Source of the DNA: Pullilachnospira_A gallistercoris
GTDB lineage: Bacteria > Bacillota > Clostridia > Lachnospirales > Lachnospiraceae
Direction: 5' to 3'
NCBI GenBank assembly: GCA_018712125.1
Contig: DVHM01000048.1
Coordinates: forward strand, 1 to 63,635
DNA length: 63,635 nucleotides
Shown: positions 43,014-51,660 of the stretch, piece by piece
Position numbering within the stretch: the stretch's first letter is position 1
How the letters are laid out: each line of letters starts with the position of its first letter
Translations under genes and position numbers: made by a program
The notes under the pieces: generated by a model
Database searches by the model: none
Told to the model about the DNA's origin: nothing
Seen by the model: the letters and a program-made list of their open reading frames with translations, nothing else

Positions 43014-44174
43014 TTACAGCACTCTTCGGATCGTAATGATCCTCTTGCTGTCTACCGGGCGATTGTTGGTAATACCCGCAGCGGTGCTCTGAGCCTCCAC
43101 AATCCTGCCGCCTCCGGCGTAGATCGCCACATGGCCGGAATAGCACACAATATCTCCCGGCTGCATGTTATTGTAGCTTACCTCTTTTCCGACAGACCGA
43201 AAACTTACCGATGTCATACGGCCGCCCCAGGTAATTCCGAAATGAGCGAAGACATACTGGACAAAGCCGCTGCAGTCCGCGCCGGTGTTGGGGTCATTTC
43301 CACCCCACTTGTAGGGATTGCCCACAAAGGTGTTGGCGTAGCTTACCACGGCGGAACCGCTCACATTGGTGGAATGTCCCGGATTCAGATTCCCGTTGAC
43401 ATTGCCGCTGGAACTGCTTCCGGTATTGGCGTTGCTGCCGGAGCTGCCTCCGCTGCTGGAGCTGGACGAATTCTGCGCCTCCTGAGCAGCAAGCTGGGCC
43501 TGCCTGCGCTCCTCCTCCAGCTGTGCCTGGCGGGCTGCGAGAGCCTTCGCCTCCGCCAGCTGAGCGTCAAAGTCCTCCATCTCATCCTGTTTGTCCGCTA
43601 TCATCTGATTCAGAGACGCCTGCTTGTCTGCCAGCAGACTCTGCTGAGACTGAAGGCTCTCCATATCCGACTCCAGTCCCTTCTTCATCTCTCCGATCTC
43701 GGTCTGTGTCGCCTCATAGGACTCCAGCAGTTCCCGATCGTAATCGTATACAGAATTCACATACTCCAGACGGTTCAGAAAATCCGAGATGCTTCCCGAC
43801 TCCAGAAGAATCTCCAGCGCTCCCCTGTCGTCGTTCTCATACATATACTGTATGCGGACCTTCATATCCTCGTATTGCTGCTGCACCGCTTCCTCCGCGG
43901 CTTCCAGCTCCGCCTGGGTATCCGAGATTTCCTGCTGTTTCTGGGAAATCTGGGCTTCCAGCTCGTCCACCTCTGTCAACAGGTTTACCAGCTGGGAATC
44001 CAGCGCGTCAATCTCATCCTGCAGTTCATCCTTCTCATCCTCCAGCTGGCTGACCGATTTGGCCGCCTCCAGAGTAGACGACTGACTGGCAAACAGAACT
44101 GCTGCCGCCATCGCCAGAGCCAGATACCTGCCCTTTGGAAAGTGTTTCTTACTTCGCATTTTCCTTTGTCTCAT
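43014..44174 (-). CDS. Secreted NlpC/P60 peptidoglycan hydrolase with coiled coil
   Basis: 386 residues. The signal peptide covers about 1-38 (basic MRQRKMRSKKH, then LALAMAAAVLFASQ). A long coiled coil rich in E, Q and L spans about 40-230, and a Ser/Gly/Asn linker about 240-275. The C-terminal C40 peptidase domain has DCSGFVQYVF (catalytic Cys) and GHVAIYAGGG (catalytic His). It resembles CwlO/PcsB-type DL-endopeptidases activated through the coiled coil. The start follows AAGGAG; an earlier frame extension of 82 codons is intergenic. Confidence 0.92.
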   Translation of the reverse strand: MRQRKMRSKKHFPKGRYLALAMAAAVLFASQSSTLEAAKSVSQLEDEKDELQDEIDALDSQLVNLLTEVDELEAQISQKQQEISDTQAELEAAEEAVQQQYEDMKVRIQYMYENDDRGALEILLESGSISDFLNRLEYVNSVYDYDRELLESYEATQTEIGEMKKGLESDMESLQSQQSLLADKQASLNQMIADKQDEMEDFDAQLAEAKALAARQAQLEEERRQAQLAAQEAQNSSSSSSGGSSGSNANTGSSSSGNVNGNLNPGHSTNVSGSAVVSYANTFVGNPYKWGGNDPNTGADCSGFVQYVFAHFGITWGGRMTSVSFRSVGKEVSYNNMQPGDIVCYSGHVAIYAGGGRIVEAQSTAAGITNNRPVDSKRIITIRRVL

Positions 44175-44239
44175 AAAAAGCTCCTTCCGTTCTCCAAAAT
44201 ACCCGTTGTGTATAAAAGCGCAAATGAACCCTATATATA

Positions 44240-44268
44240 ATAATACGAAGAATCCGCCGGAAATGCAA
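44240..44268 (-). promoter_or_regulatory. Promoter for the NlpC/P60 gene
   Basis: TTGCAT and TATTAT separated by 17 bases on the minus strand, about 65 bases upstream of the ATG. No WalR-type TGTWAH-N5-TGTWAH box was seen. Confidence 0.6.
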
Positions 44269-44299
44269 CCCCCAAAAATATGGCATACCGCCAGGGGAT

Positions 44300-44347
44300 C
44301 AAGGACTGTAAGCTGACAAAATTTATTTTGGCAGCACACTGTCCTTG
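44300..44347. other. Imperfect long hairpin upstream of the NlpC/P60 promoter
   Basis: CAAGGAC and GTCCTTG enclose an inner stem of GCTG-A-CAAAAT against ATTTTG-G-CAGC. No U run follows on the minus strand, so termination of the SPOCS gene transcript is uncertain. It is adjacent to the 40-bp direct repeats. Confidence 0.5.
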
Positions 44348-44359
44348 AGACCCGCCTTT

Positions 44360-44513
44360 CTCCATGAGAAAGAAGCCCGGCAGGGCGGATTTCGAATGGA
44401 GAAACGGATTTCGAGAGCACGTCAGTGCGCAGAAATCCGAGCGTTATGCCGACTTCCCGTATATCCCGCTCTCCTCCATGAGAAAGAAGCCCGGCAGGGC
44501 GGATTTCGAATGG
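44360..44513. repeat. Pair of 40-bp direct repeats flanking a hairpin, period 114 bp
   Basis: An identical 40-base sequence beginning CTCCATGAGAAAGAAGCCCG occupies 44360-44399 and 44474-44513. Between the copies CGGATTTC (44405-44412) pairs with GAAATCCG (44432-44439) with an inner GCAC/GTGC. The plus strand stays open in one frame across both copies (unit MRKKPGRADFEW...), 114 bases being 38 codons. This fills the gap between the NlpC/P60 and SPOCS genes. Nature unknown. Confidence 0.75.
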
Positions 44514-44522
44514 GGCGTGCCG

Positions 44523-46082
44523 CTACGGCAGCGGCACACTCTTGACAATCAGCAGCTTCTGCCCCGGGAAGATCGCATCCTCCTCAAGGCTGTTGATCTC
44601 CCGCAGGTTATCCACCGTGGTATGATTTTCCTTGGCGATTTTCCACAGGCTGTCGCCTTTCTGAACAATATAGCCCACCATCCCCGGGCTCTCCTGCAGA
44701 GCCTGCTCGTCGGGCTCCCTTTCCTCCACCCGCTGGATCATCGGAAGTTCCTCACGGGAAAATACCATCATGTTCAACTGAATCTCGCCCCGCACGGCAG
44801 CGTGGTGGCCGTCGCTTAACGTCAGCTGCAGCTGCTCCACTCCTGCCTCCAGATCCACAAGACTGTTTTCATCGATCCCCTCCGCCTCCAGAATCTGGGT
44901 AAAGGGAAAGGTTCTGCGGGCGCAGCCCAGCGGGAGATCTTCATCGCCGGTAAGATAGAGAGCGTCCACGGTAAGATCTCCCTCTACCTCCACGCCCTTC
45001 TCCACAATCTCCTTTCTCCGGATCCGCACACGGCTGTGACCGGAGCACAGGTACATGGCCTCCTCCAGTTCATCCAGCGTCATCTCCCCGGAAACCTTGG
45101 TCTTCCCGGAGTTTTTGATCAGCATCTGCTCCAGCGTCTCCGGCTTTCTTTCAACTTCCAGTTCGCCGGTAAGGGAGTAGAGATCCTCCACAAAAGAGAT
45201 CTCCTCCTCGTTCCACAGAGAAATTTCCACCTCCAGAGACAAATCCACAGAAATCAGGCGCATCTCCCCATCGCTGTCCTCCCGCAGTTCCACCAGCGGA
45301 CGGACGCCGCAGATCTTTACCTGATAATGCTCTGCCTGCGCGCACATACGGCAGGGCAGAATACCGCTGACCGCGGTGGATGTCTCATACCAGGCAAACG
45401 CCGCATCCTCCATCCCCTGGTACAGCAGGCACAGGCGGGCAGTCCCGGCGATCTCCACCCCATCCGATGTCAGTCGAAAATTGGCCCCCTCAAAATCTAC
45501 TACGCTCCAGATCAGCTCGCTCCCGTTGGGCTTCTCCTTCGGAAGGGACAGTTCCTGGCGCATTCTCAGGACATCTCTCCTGTTTTCCAACAGCTGAAGC
45601 ACCTGACGATCGCTCATCTTTACCTCGTAATCTGTCCCATCCGGCACTGCCACCGGAACTGCCGTATCCGACATTACCCGGCATTCCGCCTGGAATTCCA
45701 GCACGCACCGCAGGGAAATTTTTCTGGAGTTGATCACGCTGATTCCCAGATCCGCAGCCTCCGCCCGGACTGTTACCGGATCCAGTTCCTCCACCCCGTC
45801 CATATTGATTTTTTCCCGGAAGGGAATCTCCCCCTGCAGGCTGCTGATCCGCTTTTCCCCTGACTCTCCCCGGTACAGCACCGAAAATTTGAGCTTCCCC
45901 TGAACAAAAACGCTCTGGCTGCCGACCTTTGTCTCCTCCAGCTCCACCTCGCCCACAGCGTCGATCATCTTCATCAGATCCGGCTTGTAATCCGGCAGGT
46001 TGTAATCGTCCTCCACAGTGGCCTGGGCATAAGCGGAGGCGATCAACTCGTTTTTATGTATAAAATTCTTTTCCAACTCCAT
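44523..46082 (-). CDS. SPOCS (DUF3794) and LysM spore/cell-wall protein
   Basis: 519 residues. Repeated DUF3794/SPOCS modules fill about 1-440 (for example VEDDYNLPDYKPDLMKMIDAVGEVELEETKV and the matching LYLTGDEDLPLGCARRTFPF). A single LysM domain ends the protein: GYIVQKGDSLWKIAKENHTTVDNLREIN. The domains suggest attachment to spore coat or cortex. There is no signal peptide. Its Shine-Dalgarno AGGGGG lies inside the 3' arm of the veg terminator hairpin, which may limit expression. Confidence 0.88.
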   Translation of the reverse strand: MELEKNFIHKNELIASAYAQATVEDDYNLPDYKPDLMKMIDAVGEVELEETKVGSQSVFVQGKLKFSVLYRGESGEKRISSLQGEIPFREKINMDGVEELDPVTVRAEAADLGISVINSRKISLRCVLEFQAECRVMSDTAVPVAVPDGTDYEVKMSDRQVLQLLENRRDVLRMRQELSLPKEKPNGSELIWSVVDFEGANFRLTSDGVEIAGTARLCLLYQGMEDAAFAWYETSTAVSGILPCRMCAQAEHYQVKICGVRPLVELREDSDGEMRLISVDLSLEVEISLWNEEEISFVEDLYSLTGELEVERKPETLEQMLIKNSGKTKVSGEMTLDELEEAMYLCSGHSRVRIRRKEIVEKGVEVEGDLTVDALYLTGDEDLPLGCARRTFPFTQILEAEGIDENSLVDLEAGVEQLQLTLSDGHHAAVRGEIQLNMMVFSREELPMIQRVEEREPDEQALQESPGMVGYIVQKGDSLWKIAKENHTTVDNLREINSLEEDAIFPGQKLLIVKSVPLP

Positions 46083-46083
46083 A

Positions 46084-46138
46084 AAAAAGTCCCCCTGGCT
46101 TGCATGTTCATAACATACTATTCCAAGCCGGGGGACTT
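46084..46138 (-). terminator. veg terminator that includes the SPOCS gene ribosome site
   Basis: On the minus strand AAGTCCCCCGGCTTG pairs with CAAGCCAGGGGGACTT over a 21-base loop, followed by TTTTTT and directly the ATG of the SPOCS gene. AGGGGG in the 3' arm is that gene's Shine-Dalgarno. Confidence 0.85.
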
Positions 46139-46151
46139 TATTCCATTTCGA

Positions 46152-46391
46152 TTAACACAATTTCATGCGAATCTCTTTCGTGATAATATCCGTATAGCTG
46201 AAAGACAGAAGCTGTGCGGGATGATCATCGGTATCTTCCACCAGAATCGTAAAAACGCTGGGGTATGCTTCCTGAATGACTCCTTCCTGTACATCTACTT
46301 TATTCCGGCCTCTGTCCAGCTGAATCATCACTCTGCTGCCGCATTGCTGCTGTACAGATGCGCGGACCTTATCGAAATCTGAATGTTCCAT
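46152..46391 (-). CDS. veg: Veg family protein
   Basis: 79 residues, an Sm-like small protein: VRASVQQQCGSRVMIQLDRGRNKVDVQEGVIQEAYPSVFTILVED, ending SFSYTDIITKEIRM. In Bacillus veg is highly transcribed and affects biofilm genes and spore outgrowth; the mechanism is unclear. Ribosome site GGAGG; consensus promoter upstream and strong terminator downstream make it a single transcription unit. Confidence 0.93.
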   Translation of the reverse strand: MEHSDFDKVRASVQQQCGSRVMIQLDRGRNKVDVQEGVIQEAYPSVFTILVEDTDDHPAQLLSFSYTDIITKEIRMKLC

Positions 46392-46444
46392 GATCTGTTT
46401 ACCTCCTGACTGACGCCTTTATGCCGTCAAATCGTATCTGGATA

Positions 46445-46473
46445 ATTTTATCACGTTTTCACGATTTTGTCAA
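46445..46473 (-). promoter_or_regulatory. veg promoter
   Basis: TTGACA and TAAAAT separated by 17 bases on the minus strand, about 54 bases upstream of the veg ATG. Strong, as expected for veg. The spacer contains CGTGAAAACG. Confidence 0.75.
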
Positions 46474-46484
46474 AAAACGTCCGT

Positions 46485-46907
46485 TTACTGGAAGATAACA
46501 TTTTTTTCCATATATTCCGTTTTTACCACTACATACGGGTATGTGGCGGTCTCCTGCACCTTCTGCCCTTCCCCGGGGCCCGTCAACTCCGTATCAAAAA
46601 CAAGACAGTCTTTCGTCAGATACAGTTCCTTGGCCTGTATACTGTATCCACTGGTTTTCTGCCTTCCGTACCCCTTGGCTATGTACAGATCTTCCCCACT
46701 CTGATAAATAAACTGGAATTCCTCTGCCTTGCGCTCTTCGATGGCCTCCGCCAGCTCCGGGGGAATATCCTGCTCTGCCACCACGGTAAACTCCACATCC
46801 CGCAGTTTCTTCATATCCGGGCTGCCGCAGCCCCCCGCCAGGCACAGGACAACCGGCAAAAACAACGCCCAAAACAGTCGCCCTCCTATCCTTCCCTTTC
46901 CTCTCAT
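46485..46907 (-). CDS. PrcB-like lipoprotein
   Basis: 140 residues. A lipoprotein signal is seen: MRGKGRIGGR, hydrophobic stretch, lipobox LAGGC near residue 27. The mature part (DVEFTVVAEQDIPPELAEAIEERKAEEFQFIYQSGEDLYIAKGYGRQKTSGYSI) resembles the PrcB C-terminal domain family (protease complex subunit). The role in Clostridia is not established. The ATG has only a weak ribosome site. It ends 12 bases before the veg promoter. Confidence 0.65.
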   Translation of the reverse strand: MRGKGRIGGRLFWALFLPVVLCLAGGCGSPDMKKLRDVEFTVVAEQDIPPELAEAIEERKAEEFQFIYQSGEDLYIAKGYGRQKTSGYSIQAKELYLTKDCLVFDTELTGPGEGQKVQETATYPYVVVKTEYMEKNVIFQ

Positions 46908-47104
46908 GACACTTTTCGCCTCTCCGGTCTTTTATTCTATTGGTATTCTTTCTCCCCCTGTCTCATTCCCCTTCCTTTTCATCGCGCATTTTATCTCGCG
47001 CGCATTTTTCACTGTATTTTCGCCAACACTTGGATTATAATAGGAGATAGCGCCAATCACTGACGCGCTGTTACTTTCAGAAAAATGACATGAAGGAGAC
47101 CATC

Positions 47105-47836
47105 ATGATACGTACCATTCTGTTTTTGCTTTTTGCCATCGCCTTTTTGATCCTGGGCCTGCCGGTTCTGGGCGCGGAATGGCTGCTGCGGAAAGTCTGG
47201 AAGAGGGGAGCGGATCTCTCCACCCTGCGCATTGTACAGTGGGGGCTTCGCACGCTCGAACACATCTCCGGCCCGGAAGTGATCGTCCGGGGAATGGAGC
47301 ACATTCCCACCGATCAGGCAGTCCTCTACATCGGAAACCACCGCAGTTATTTTGATATTGTTCTGTCCTATTCCCGCTGTCCGGGACTGACCGGCTATAT
47401 ATCCAAGGATCTTCTGGAAAAAGTGCCCATCCTGCGGGCCTGGATGCGTCGGGTATACTGCCTGTTTCTGAACCGGGAAGATCCCCGTCAGGGCCTCAAA
47501 ACCATTCTGACTGCCATCGAGTATGTGAAGTCCGGCGTTTCCATCTTTATTTTCCCCGAGGGAACCCGCGCGAAAACCGATGAGATGCTCCCCTTCAAGG
47601 AGGGCAGCTTCAAGGTGGCCACAAAGACCGGCTGTCCCATCATCCCCGTGGCTTTTACCAACACCTCGGCAATTTTCGAGGATCACGTTCCCTTTATCCG
47701 AAAGGCCCGGGTGGTCATTACCTACGGCGAGCCGATCCTCCCCTCCGAGCTGGCCCCGGAACAGAAAAAGCACATCGGCGCCTACGTGCAGGGCATCATC
47801 GCCGATATGCTCAAAGAGAACGAAAAATATCTGTAA
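47105..47836 (+). CDS. plsC: 1-acyl-sn-glycerol-3-phosphate acyltransferase
   Basis: 243 residues. One N-terminal membrane anchor, then NHRSYFD (NHxxxxD catalytic block), FPEGTRAKTDEM (acceptor-binding block) and IIPVAF. It acylates lysophosphatidic acid in phospholipid synthesis. The inner ATG at 47105 was preferred because AAGGAG is six bases upstream; an ATG 15 bases earlier contains that site. TATAAT lies about 60 bases upstream. Single gene ending at a shared terminator with ddl. Confidence 0.88.
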   Translation: MIRTILFLLFAIAFLILGLPVLGAEWLLRKVWKRGADLSTLRIVQWGLRTLEHISGPEVIVRGMEHIPTDQAVLYIGNHRSYFDIVLSYSRCPGLTGYISKDLLEKVPILRAWMRRVYCLFLNREDPRQGLKTILTAIEYVKSGVSIFIFPEGTRAKTDEMLPFKEGSFKVATKTGCPIIPVAFTNTSAIFEDHVPFIRKARVVITYGEPILPSELAPEQKKHIGAYVQGIIADMLKENEKYL

Positions 47837-47855
47837 CCTTTTCCTCAAATAACAC

Positions 47856-47896
47856 AGCGGCATGGTCCTCTTGTCCGACAGACCATGCCGCTTTCT
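47856..47896. terminator. Bidirectional terminator between plsC and ddl
   Basis: AGCGGCATGGTC (47856-47867) pairs perfectly with GACCATGCCGCT (47881-47892), 12 bp with a 13-base loop, then TTTC on the plus side. It lies between converging genes. Confidence 0.8.
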
Positions 47897-47905
47897 CATG
47901 CTTTC

Positions 47906-49093
47906 TCAGAGTTTTCCCTTGCTGCCCTTCAGGCCGGACAGGCTCTGCTGATCCAGAATATTCGTGTCGAAGGAGAACGTCAGCGCCTTCTCCTCCCTCT
48001 GACGCTTCAGGGCGAGGGCAATCATCTTATCCAGAAGCTCCGGATAGGAAATTCCCACCGGCTCCCACAGATAGAACGCCAGGGAACCGGGAATCGTATT
48101 GATCTCGTTGAAATACAGCTCCCCGTTGTCCCCGTCGATCATGAAATCCATCCGGGCCACACCGTTACATCCCAGGCAGTGGAAAGCCTTCACGGCGATG
48201 GAACGCACCCGATCCCGCATCTCCTCGGAGATCTCCGCCGGAATCTTTCTGGATACGCTGGCCATTCCCTTGGACGCACCGCTTTTGGAATTGCTCATAT
48301 ATTTGTCTTCATAACTCAAGATATCCTGGCTGTGCAGCGGCTCCTCGCACTCCGACGGGATCGCCTCCTCGTCGTCTCCCAACACAGAACAGTTGATCTC
48401 CCGCAGATTGGTAATGGCATGCTCCACAATAATCTTTGACGCGTACAGAAAGGCGTCGTCGATGGACTGCACCAGATGCGCTCTGTCCTTTGCCACACTG
48501 ATGCCCACGCTGGATCCCAGATTGACCGGCTTGATGATGACCGGATATCCCAGCCGCTCCTCGATCGCCGCCACCATGGCGTCCACATCGCGGTAATCGC
48601 CGGTGGTAAACTGCATGCAGTCAAGTACCGGAATCCCGTTGTCCTTCAGGATCGCCTTGGTCACATATTTGTCCATCCCCACGGCGGAGGCTGTCACATC
48701 GCAGCCCACAAAGGGGATGCCCACCGTCTTCAGATATCCCTGAAGCGTGCCGTCCTCCTCGTTGGTCCCGTGGACGATGGGGAACGCCAGGTCCACCGCA
48801 ATCTCCTGATTTTTCCCAAATCGCTTCAGGGGGTAGGGCAGAAGACAGGGCTTTCCGCCGCTGCTGATCAGAATAACCCGCTGGGACTTCGCAATCAGTT
48901 GATCGATATGTTTATACTGCTCGATATCTCCCACTCCATCTCCGATATACATTTCATTTGTCTTGGAAATATATACGGGAAGAATATCATACTTTTCCCG
49001 GTTCATGTTCCCGATGGCCTGAATCGCCGAGATGACAGACACCTCATGCTCCACACTCTTTCCGCCAAACATCACTGCAATTTTCGTCTTCAT
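47906..49093 (-). CDS. ddl: D-alanine--D-alanine ligase
   Basis: 396 residues, ATP-grasp fold. MKTKIAVMFGGKSVEHEVSVISAIQAI is the N-terminal signature; VIKPVNLGSSVGISVAKD binds ATP and YFNEINTIPGSLAFYLWEP is the metal and substrate end. It makes D-Ala-D-Ala, the substrate of the MurF-like ligase encoded just upstream (56 bases). The active-site Tyr/Phe selectivity loop, which decides D-Ala versus D-Lac or D-Ser, was not resolved. The start was moved to the internal ATG matching the family. Confidence 0.95.
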   Translation of the reverse strand: MKTKIAVMFGGKSVEHEVSVISAIQAIGNMNREKYDILPVYISKTNEMYIGDGVGDIEQYKHIDQLIAKSQRVILISSGGKPCLLPYPLKRFGKNQEIAVDLAFPIVHGTNEEDGTLQGYLKTVGIPFVGCDVTASAVGMDKYVTKAILKDNGIPVLDCMQFTTGDYRDVDAMVAAIEERLGYPVIIKPVNLGSSVGISVAKDRAHLVQSIDDAFLYASKIIVEHAITNLREINCSVLGDDEEAIPSECEEPLHSQDILSYEDKYMSNSKSGASKGMASVSRKIPAEISEEMRDRVRSIAVKAFHCLGCNGVARMDFMIDGDNGELYFNEINTIPGSLAFYLWEPVGISYPELLDKMIALALKRQREEKALTFSFDTNILDQQSLSGLKGSKGKL

Positions 49094-49149
49094 TTCCCTG
49101 TGTTCCCTTCTTTCCACTGTATTCCATTCCGCCGGCACCCTGGGTGGAT

Positions 49150-50772
49150 TTAATAATTATCCGGCAGATCGTTTTCCAGTAAAATATATTTGTGTCCCTG
49201 TTCCCGTATGCCATAGGCAAACTGCAGGGCATCCTCCAGTTTCTCCCCGGTAAAGATGCGGGTCTCGTCGAAACCTTCCGCCAGAAGTCCCTCGCGGATC
49301 GGACGGGTATGCCGCTCTCCCACCAGCGCCACATAGTCGCAGCAGCCGGCGGCATAGGTTCCGAATTTGTAATTGTACTCCTCCTCGGAATCCCCCAGCT
49401 CCACCATACCGGGCGTGACCAAAATCCGCACGCCCTCGAACATGGCCAGGGTCTCCACCGCCGCCTTGGATCCCACCGGATTGGAATTGTAGGCGTCGTC
49501 GATGATCGTCACATTTCCCTGCTGGCGCATCTGCAGACGATGAGGCACCGGCTGCAGCCGGCGCACCGGCACTTTCAGCTCCACCAGCGGAATTCCCATG
49601 CGGTGGGCAACCGCGATGGCCCCCACCAGATTGATCACGTTATGGCCGCCGATGAGCCGGGTCTGATAGCGGGCTTCCTCCCCCTCAGGGGAAACCACGG
49701 TAAAATCCGTCCCCAGCTCGCTGACACGGATATCCTTCGCGTAATATCCGCCCTGCCGCTGCTCCTCGGCCGAATAGAGCACCCGGTTGGGATAGCGGTC
49801 ACAGTAATCGGTAATGTAAGAGCAGTCTCCGTTCAAAAACAGCGTTCCGTCTTCCGGCAGCGCATCCGCCAGCTCAAACTTCGTGTGGACAATATTATCC
49901 ATGGTAAAAAACGTCTCCAGATGCTGGGGACCGATGGAGGTAATGATTCCCCAGTCCGGGTGCACCATATCGCAGATCTCCTTGATGTCCCCCACATGGC
50001 GGGCTCCCATCTCACAGAGGAAAATCTCATGGTCCGGCTGCAGATGCTCCCGGATCGTCCGCACAACGCCCATGGGCGTGTTGAAACTTTCGGGCGTCAT
50101 CAGCACACTGTATCGCGCCTCCAGCAATGTTTTCAGGTAAAACTTCACGCTGGTCTTGCCGTAGCTTCCCGTGATACCGATGATCTTCATATCCGGCATC
50201 TGTTTCAGGCGGTTTAAGGCGTCATTCACAAAGTGCCGGTTGATGGCCTTCTCCATGGGGCTGTTTATGAGATTGCAGACAACCGGAAGATGCGGCATCA
50301 GCGCCAGAACAACTCCGATCAGCAGCCAGCCGGTAAGAAGCGCAGAGGAAAACCAGGTAAGCACAGCTGCCAGCAGAATGAGCAGTGCCAGCACAATCAG
50401 CTCCGTTGCCAGAAGCCGCTTCACACGGCTGGTGTAGACCAGTTTCTTTTTCGTTTGGCTGCGGTTGAGATACCGGTAATTCCACACCGTCAGAACCAGA
50501 TAGAACAACAATACGATCTTTACAACCATGGAGAGGATCTCCAGGTGCAAAGGCCACAGAAACAGCGCCGCCGCCAGGGCCAGCGCCCCATCCGGTATCA
50601 GAATGCGAAACTGTCTGCGATTCTTCTTTATCCAGTGCAGATGCTCCCCGTTTTTGTAACCATTGAGCTGAAACATATGAAGATTGAATTTTATCAGGAC
50701 CGCGGCCGCCGCAATTCCTGCCGCAAGGCCGCAGACAAGCGTTATCATTTCCAGTTTTTCCAACAAAAACAT
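49150..50772 (-). CDS. murF: MurF-like Mur ligase with N-terminal membrane region
   Basis: 540 residues. The first 170 residues contain about five hydrophobic segments, unlike soluble MurF. The Mur-ligase core follows: ATP loop IIGITGSYGKTSVKFYL near residue 196, then ARHVGDIKEICDMVHPDWGIITSIG and a C-terminal domain with YNSNPVGSKAAVETL. It should add D-Ala-D-Ala to the UDP-MurNAc tripeptide, or a related step at the membrane. ddl directly downstream supports MurF. The membrane extension is a known Firmicute variant but its purpose is unclear. Confidence 0.85.
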   Translation of the reverse strand: MFLLEKLEMITLVCGLAAGIAAAAVLIKFNLHMFQLNGYKNGEHLHWIKKNRRQFRILIPDGALALAAALFLWPLHLEILSMVVKIVLLFYLVLTVWNYRYLNRSQTKKKLVYTSRVKRLLATELIVLALLILLAAVLTWFSSALLTGWLLIGVVLALMPHLPVVCNLINSPMEKAINRHFVNDALNRLKQMPDMKIIGITGSYGKTSVKFYLKTLLEARYSVLMTPESFNTPMGVVRTIREHLQPDHEIFLCEMGARHVGDIKEICDMVHPDWGIITSIGPQHLETFFTMDNIVHTKFELADALPEDGTLFLNGDCSYITDYCDRYPNRVLYSAEEQRQGGYYAKDIRVSELGTDFTVVSPEGEEARYQTRLIGGHNVINLVGAIAVAHRMGIPLVELKVPVRRLQPVPHRLQMRQQGNVTIIDDAYNSNPVGSKAAVETLAMFEGVRILVTPGMVELGDSEEEYNYKFGTYAAGCCDYVALVGERHTRPIREGLLAEGFDETRIFTGEKLEDALQFAYGIREQGHKYILLENDLPDNY

Positions 50773-50775
50773 ATC

Positions 50776-51546
50776 CTACCCCTCTATCTGAAAATATGAC
50801 CGCAGCAGTCCCGCGAAAAGCTGTGGCTGCTCCAGGAAAGAGTAATGGCCCGCCCCCTCGATGGTAACCAGAGCGGCGCCGGGGATCTTTTCCTCCATCA
50901 GCTTCCCGTCCGCCAGGGGCGTTGCAGTATCCGCAGTCCCCCAGACCAGAAGCGTCTCGTTTTTGATATCGGGCAGAAGATGGGACAGGTCCTCATTGAC
51001 CGCCCGCACCAGGCACTGGCGCATCATGGGCGTAGCGCTGCGGTAGTCCGCTGATCCCTGCTGGCTCATCCAGCCGTCCACCGTCTCTGGAATCAGCCCG
51101 TACACAAAGGGTCTTGTCAGAATCCATTTCCCCATCTTGAACACACGGATCTTCGCTCTGGTGGCAAAACTCTTTCTGGGCACAATCCCCGCGGCGTCCA
51201 CCAGAAGAATTTTCCCGATCCCGAAGCTGCAGCCCTCCGCCGCCAGGCGGATGATCATCCTCCCCCCGTAGGAGTGGCCGATCAGGTGGGCCCTCTCTAT
51301 ATGCAGGGCAGCCATGAACTTCTCAAAGAACCGGCAATAGGCACTCACATCCCAGGGCTCCCTGGGCTCGCTGCTGCCGCCGAATCCCGGCAGATCCAGC
51401 TGCACCACCCGGTAAACCGGCGCAAGCACCCGGACGATGGAATCGTACACTTCCAGTGTAGTGCCCCATCCCTGCAGGATAACCACTGTCTCGGATCCAT
51501 CCCCCGTTATTTTATAATTGATATCGTAACCGTCGATCGCTATCAC
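50776..51546 (-). CDS. Alpha/beta-hydrolase fold protein
   Basis: 256 residues. Oxyanion strand VVILQGWGTTLEVY, nucleophile elbow GHSYGG (Ser near residue 92), a late Asp in WGTADTATP and the catalytic His in GAGHYSFLEQP complete the triad. Substrate unknown; not a clear lipase or peptidase. First gene of a three-gene unit with murF (three bases away) and ddl, so a cell-wall-linked role is possible. Confidence 0.85.
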   Translation of the reverse strand: MIAIDGYDINYKITGDGSETVVILQGWGTTLEVYDSIVRVLAPVYRVVQLDLPGFGGSSEPREPWDVSAYCRFFEKFMAALHIERAHLIGHSYGGRMIIRLAAEGCSFGIGKILLVDAAGIVPRKSFATRAKIRVFKMGKWILTRPFVYGLIPETVDGWMSQQGSADYRSATPMMRQCLVRAVNEDLSHLLPDIKNETLLVWGTADTATPLADGKLMEEKIPGAALVTIEGAGHYSFLEQPQLFAGLLRSYFQIEG

Positions 51547-51605
51547 ATTGTCTCCTTATTGTGCGCGGCATGTAAGCACCGGCACCAAAGTTTTTCATCG
51601 CTTAT

Positions 51606-51633
51606 AGTATACCATTTTACACCCGATTGACAA
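51606..51633 (-). promoter_or_regulatory. Promoter for the hydrolase-murF-ddl unit
   Basis: TTGTCA and TATACT separated by 16 bases on the minus strand, with TGG before the -10 (extended -10). Confidence 0.65.
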
Positions 51634-51660
51634 GAACATCTTCCCTCCGCAAAGCCGAAA

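Noticed and set aside
44364..44819. Plus-strand open frame through the 40-bp repeats into the SPOCS gene
   Set aside because: Most of it is antisense to the SPOCS coding region; only the repeat part is outside a gene, and there is no ribosome site.
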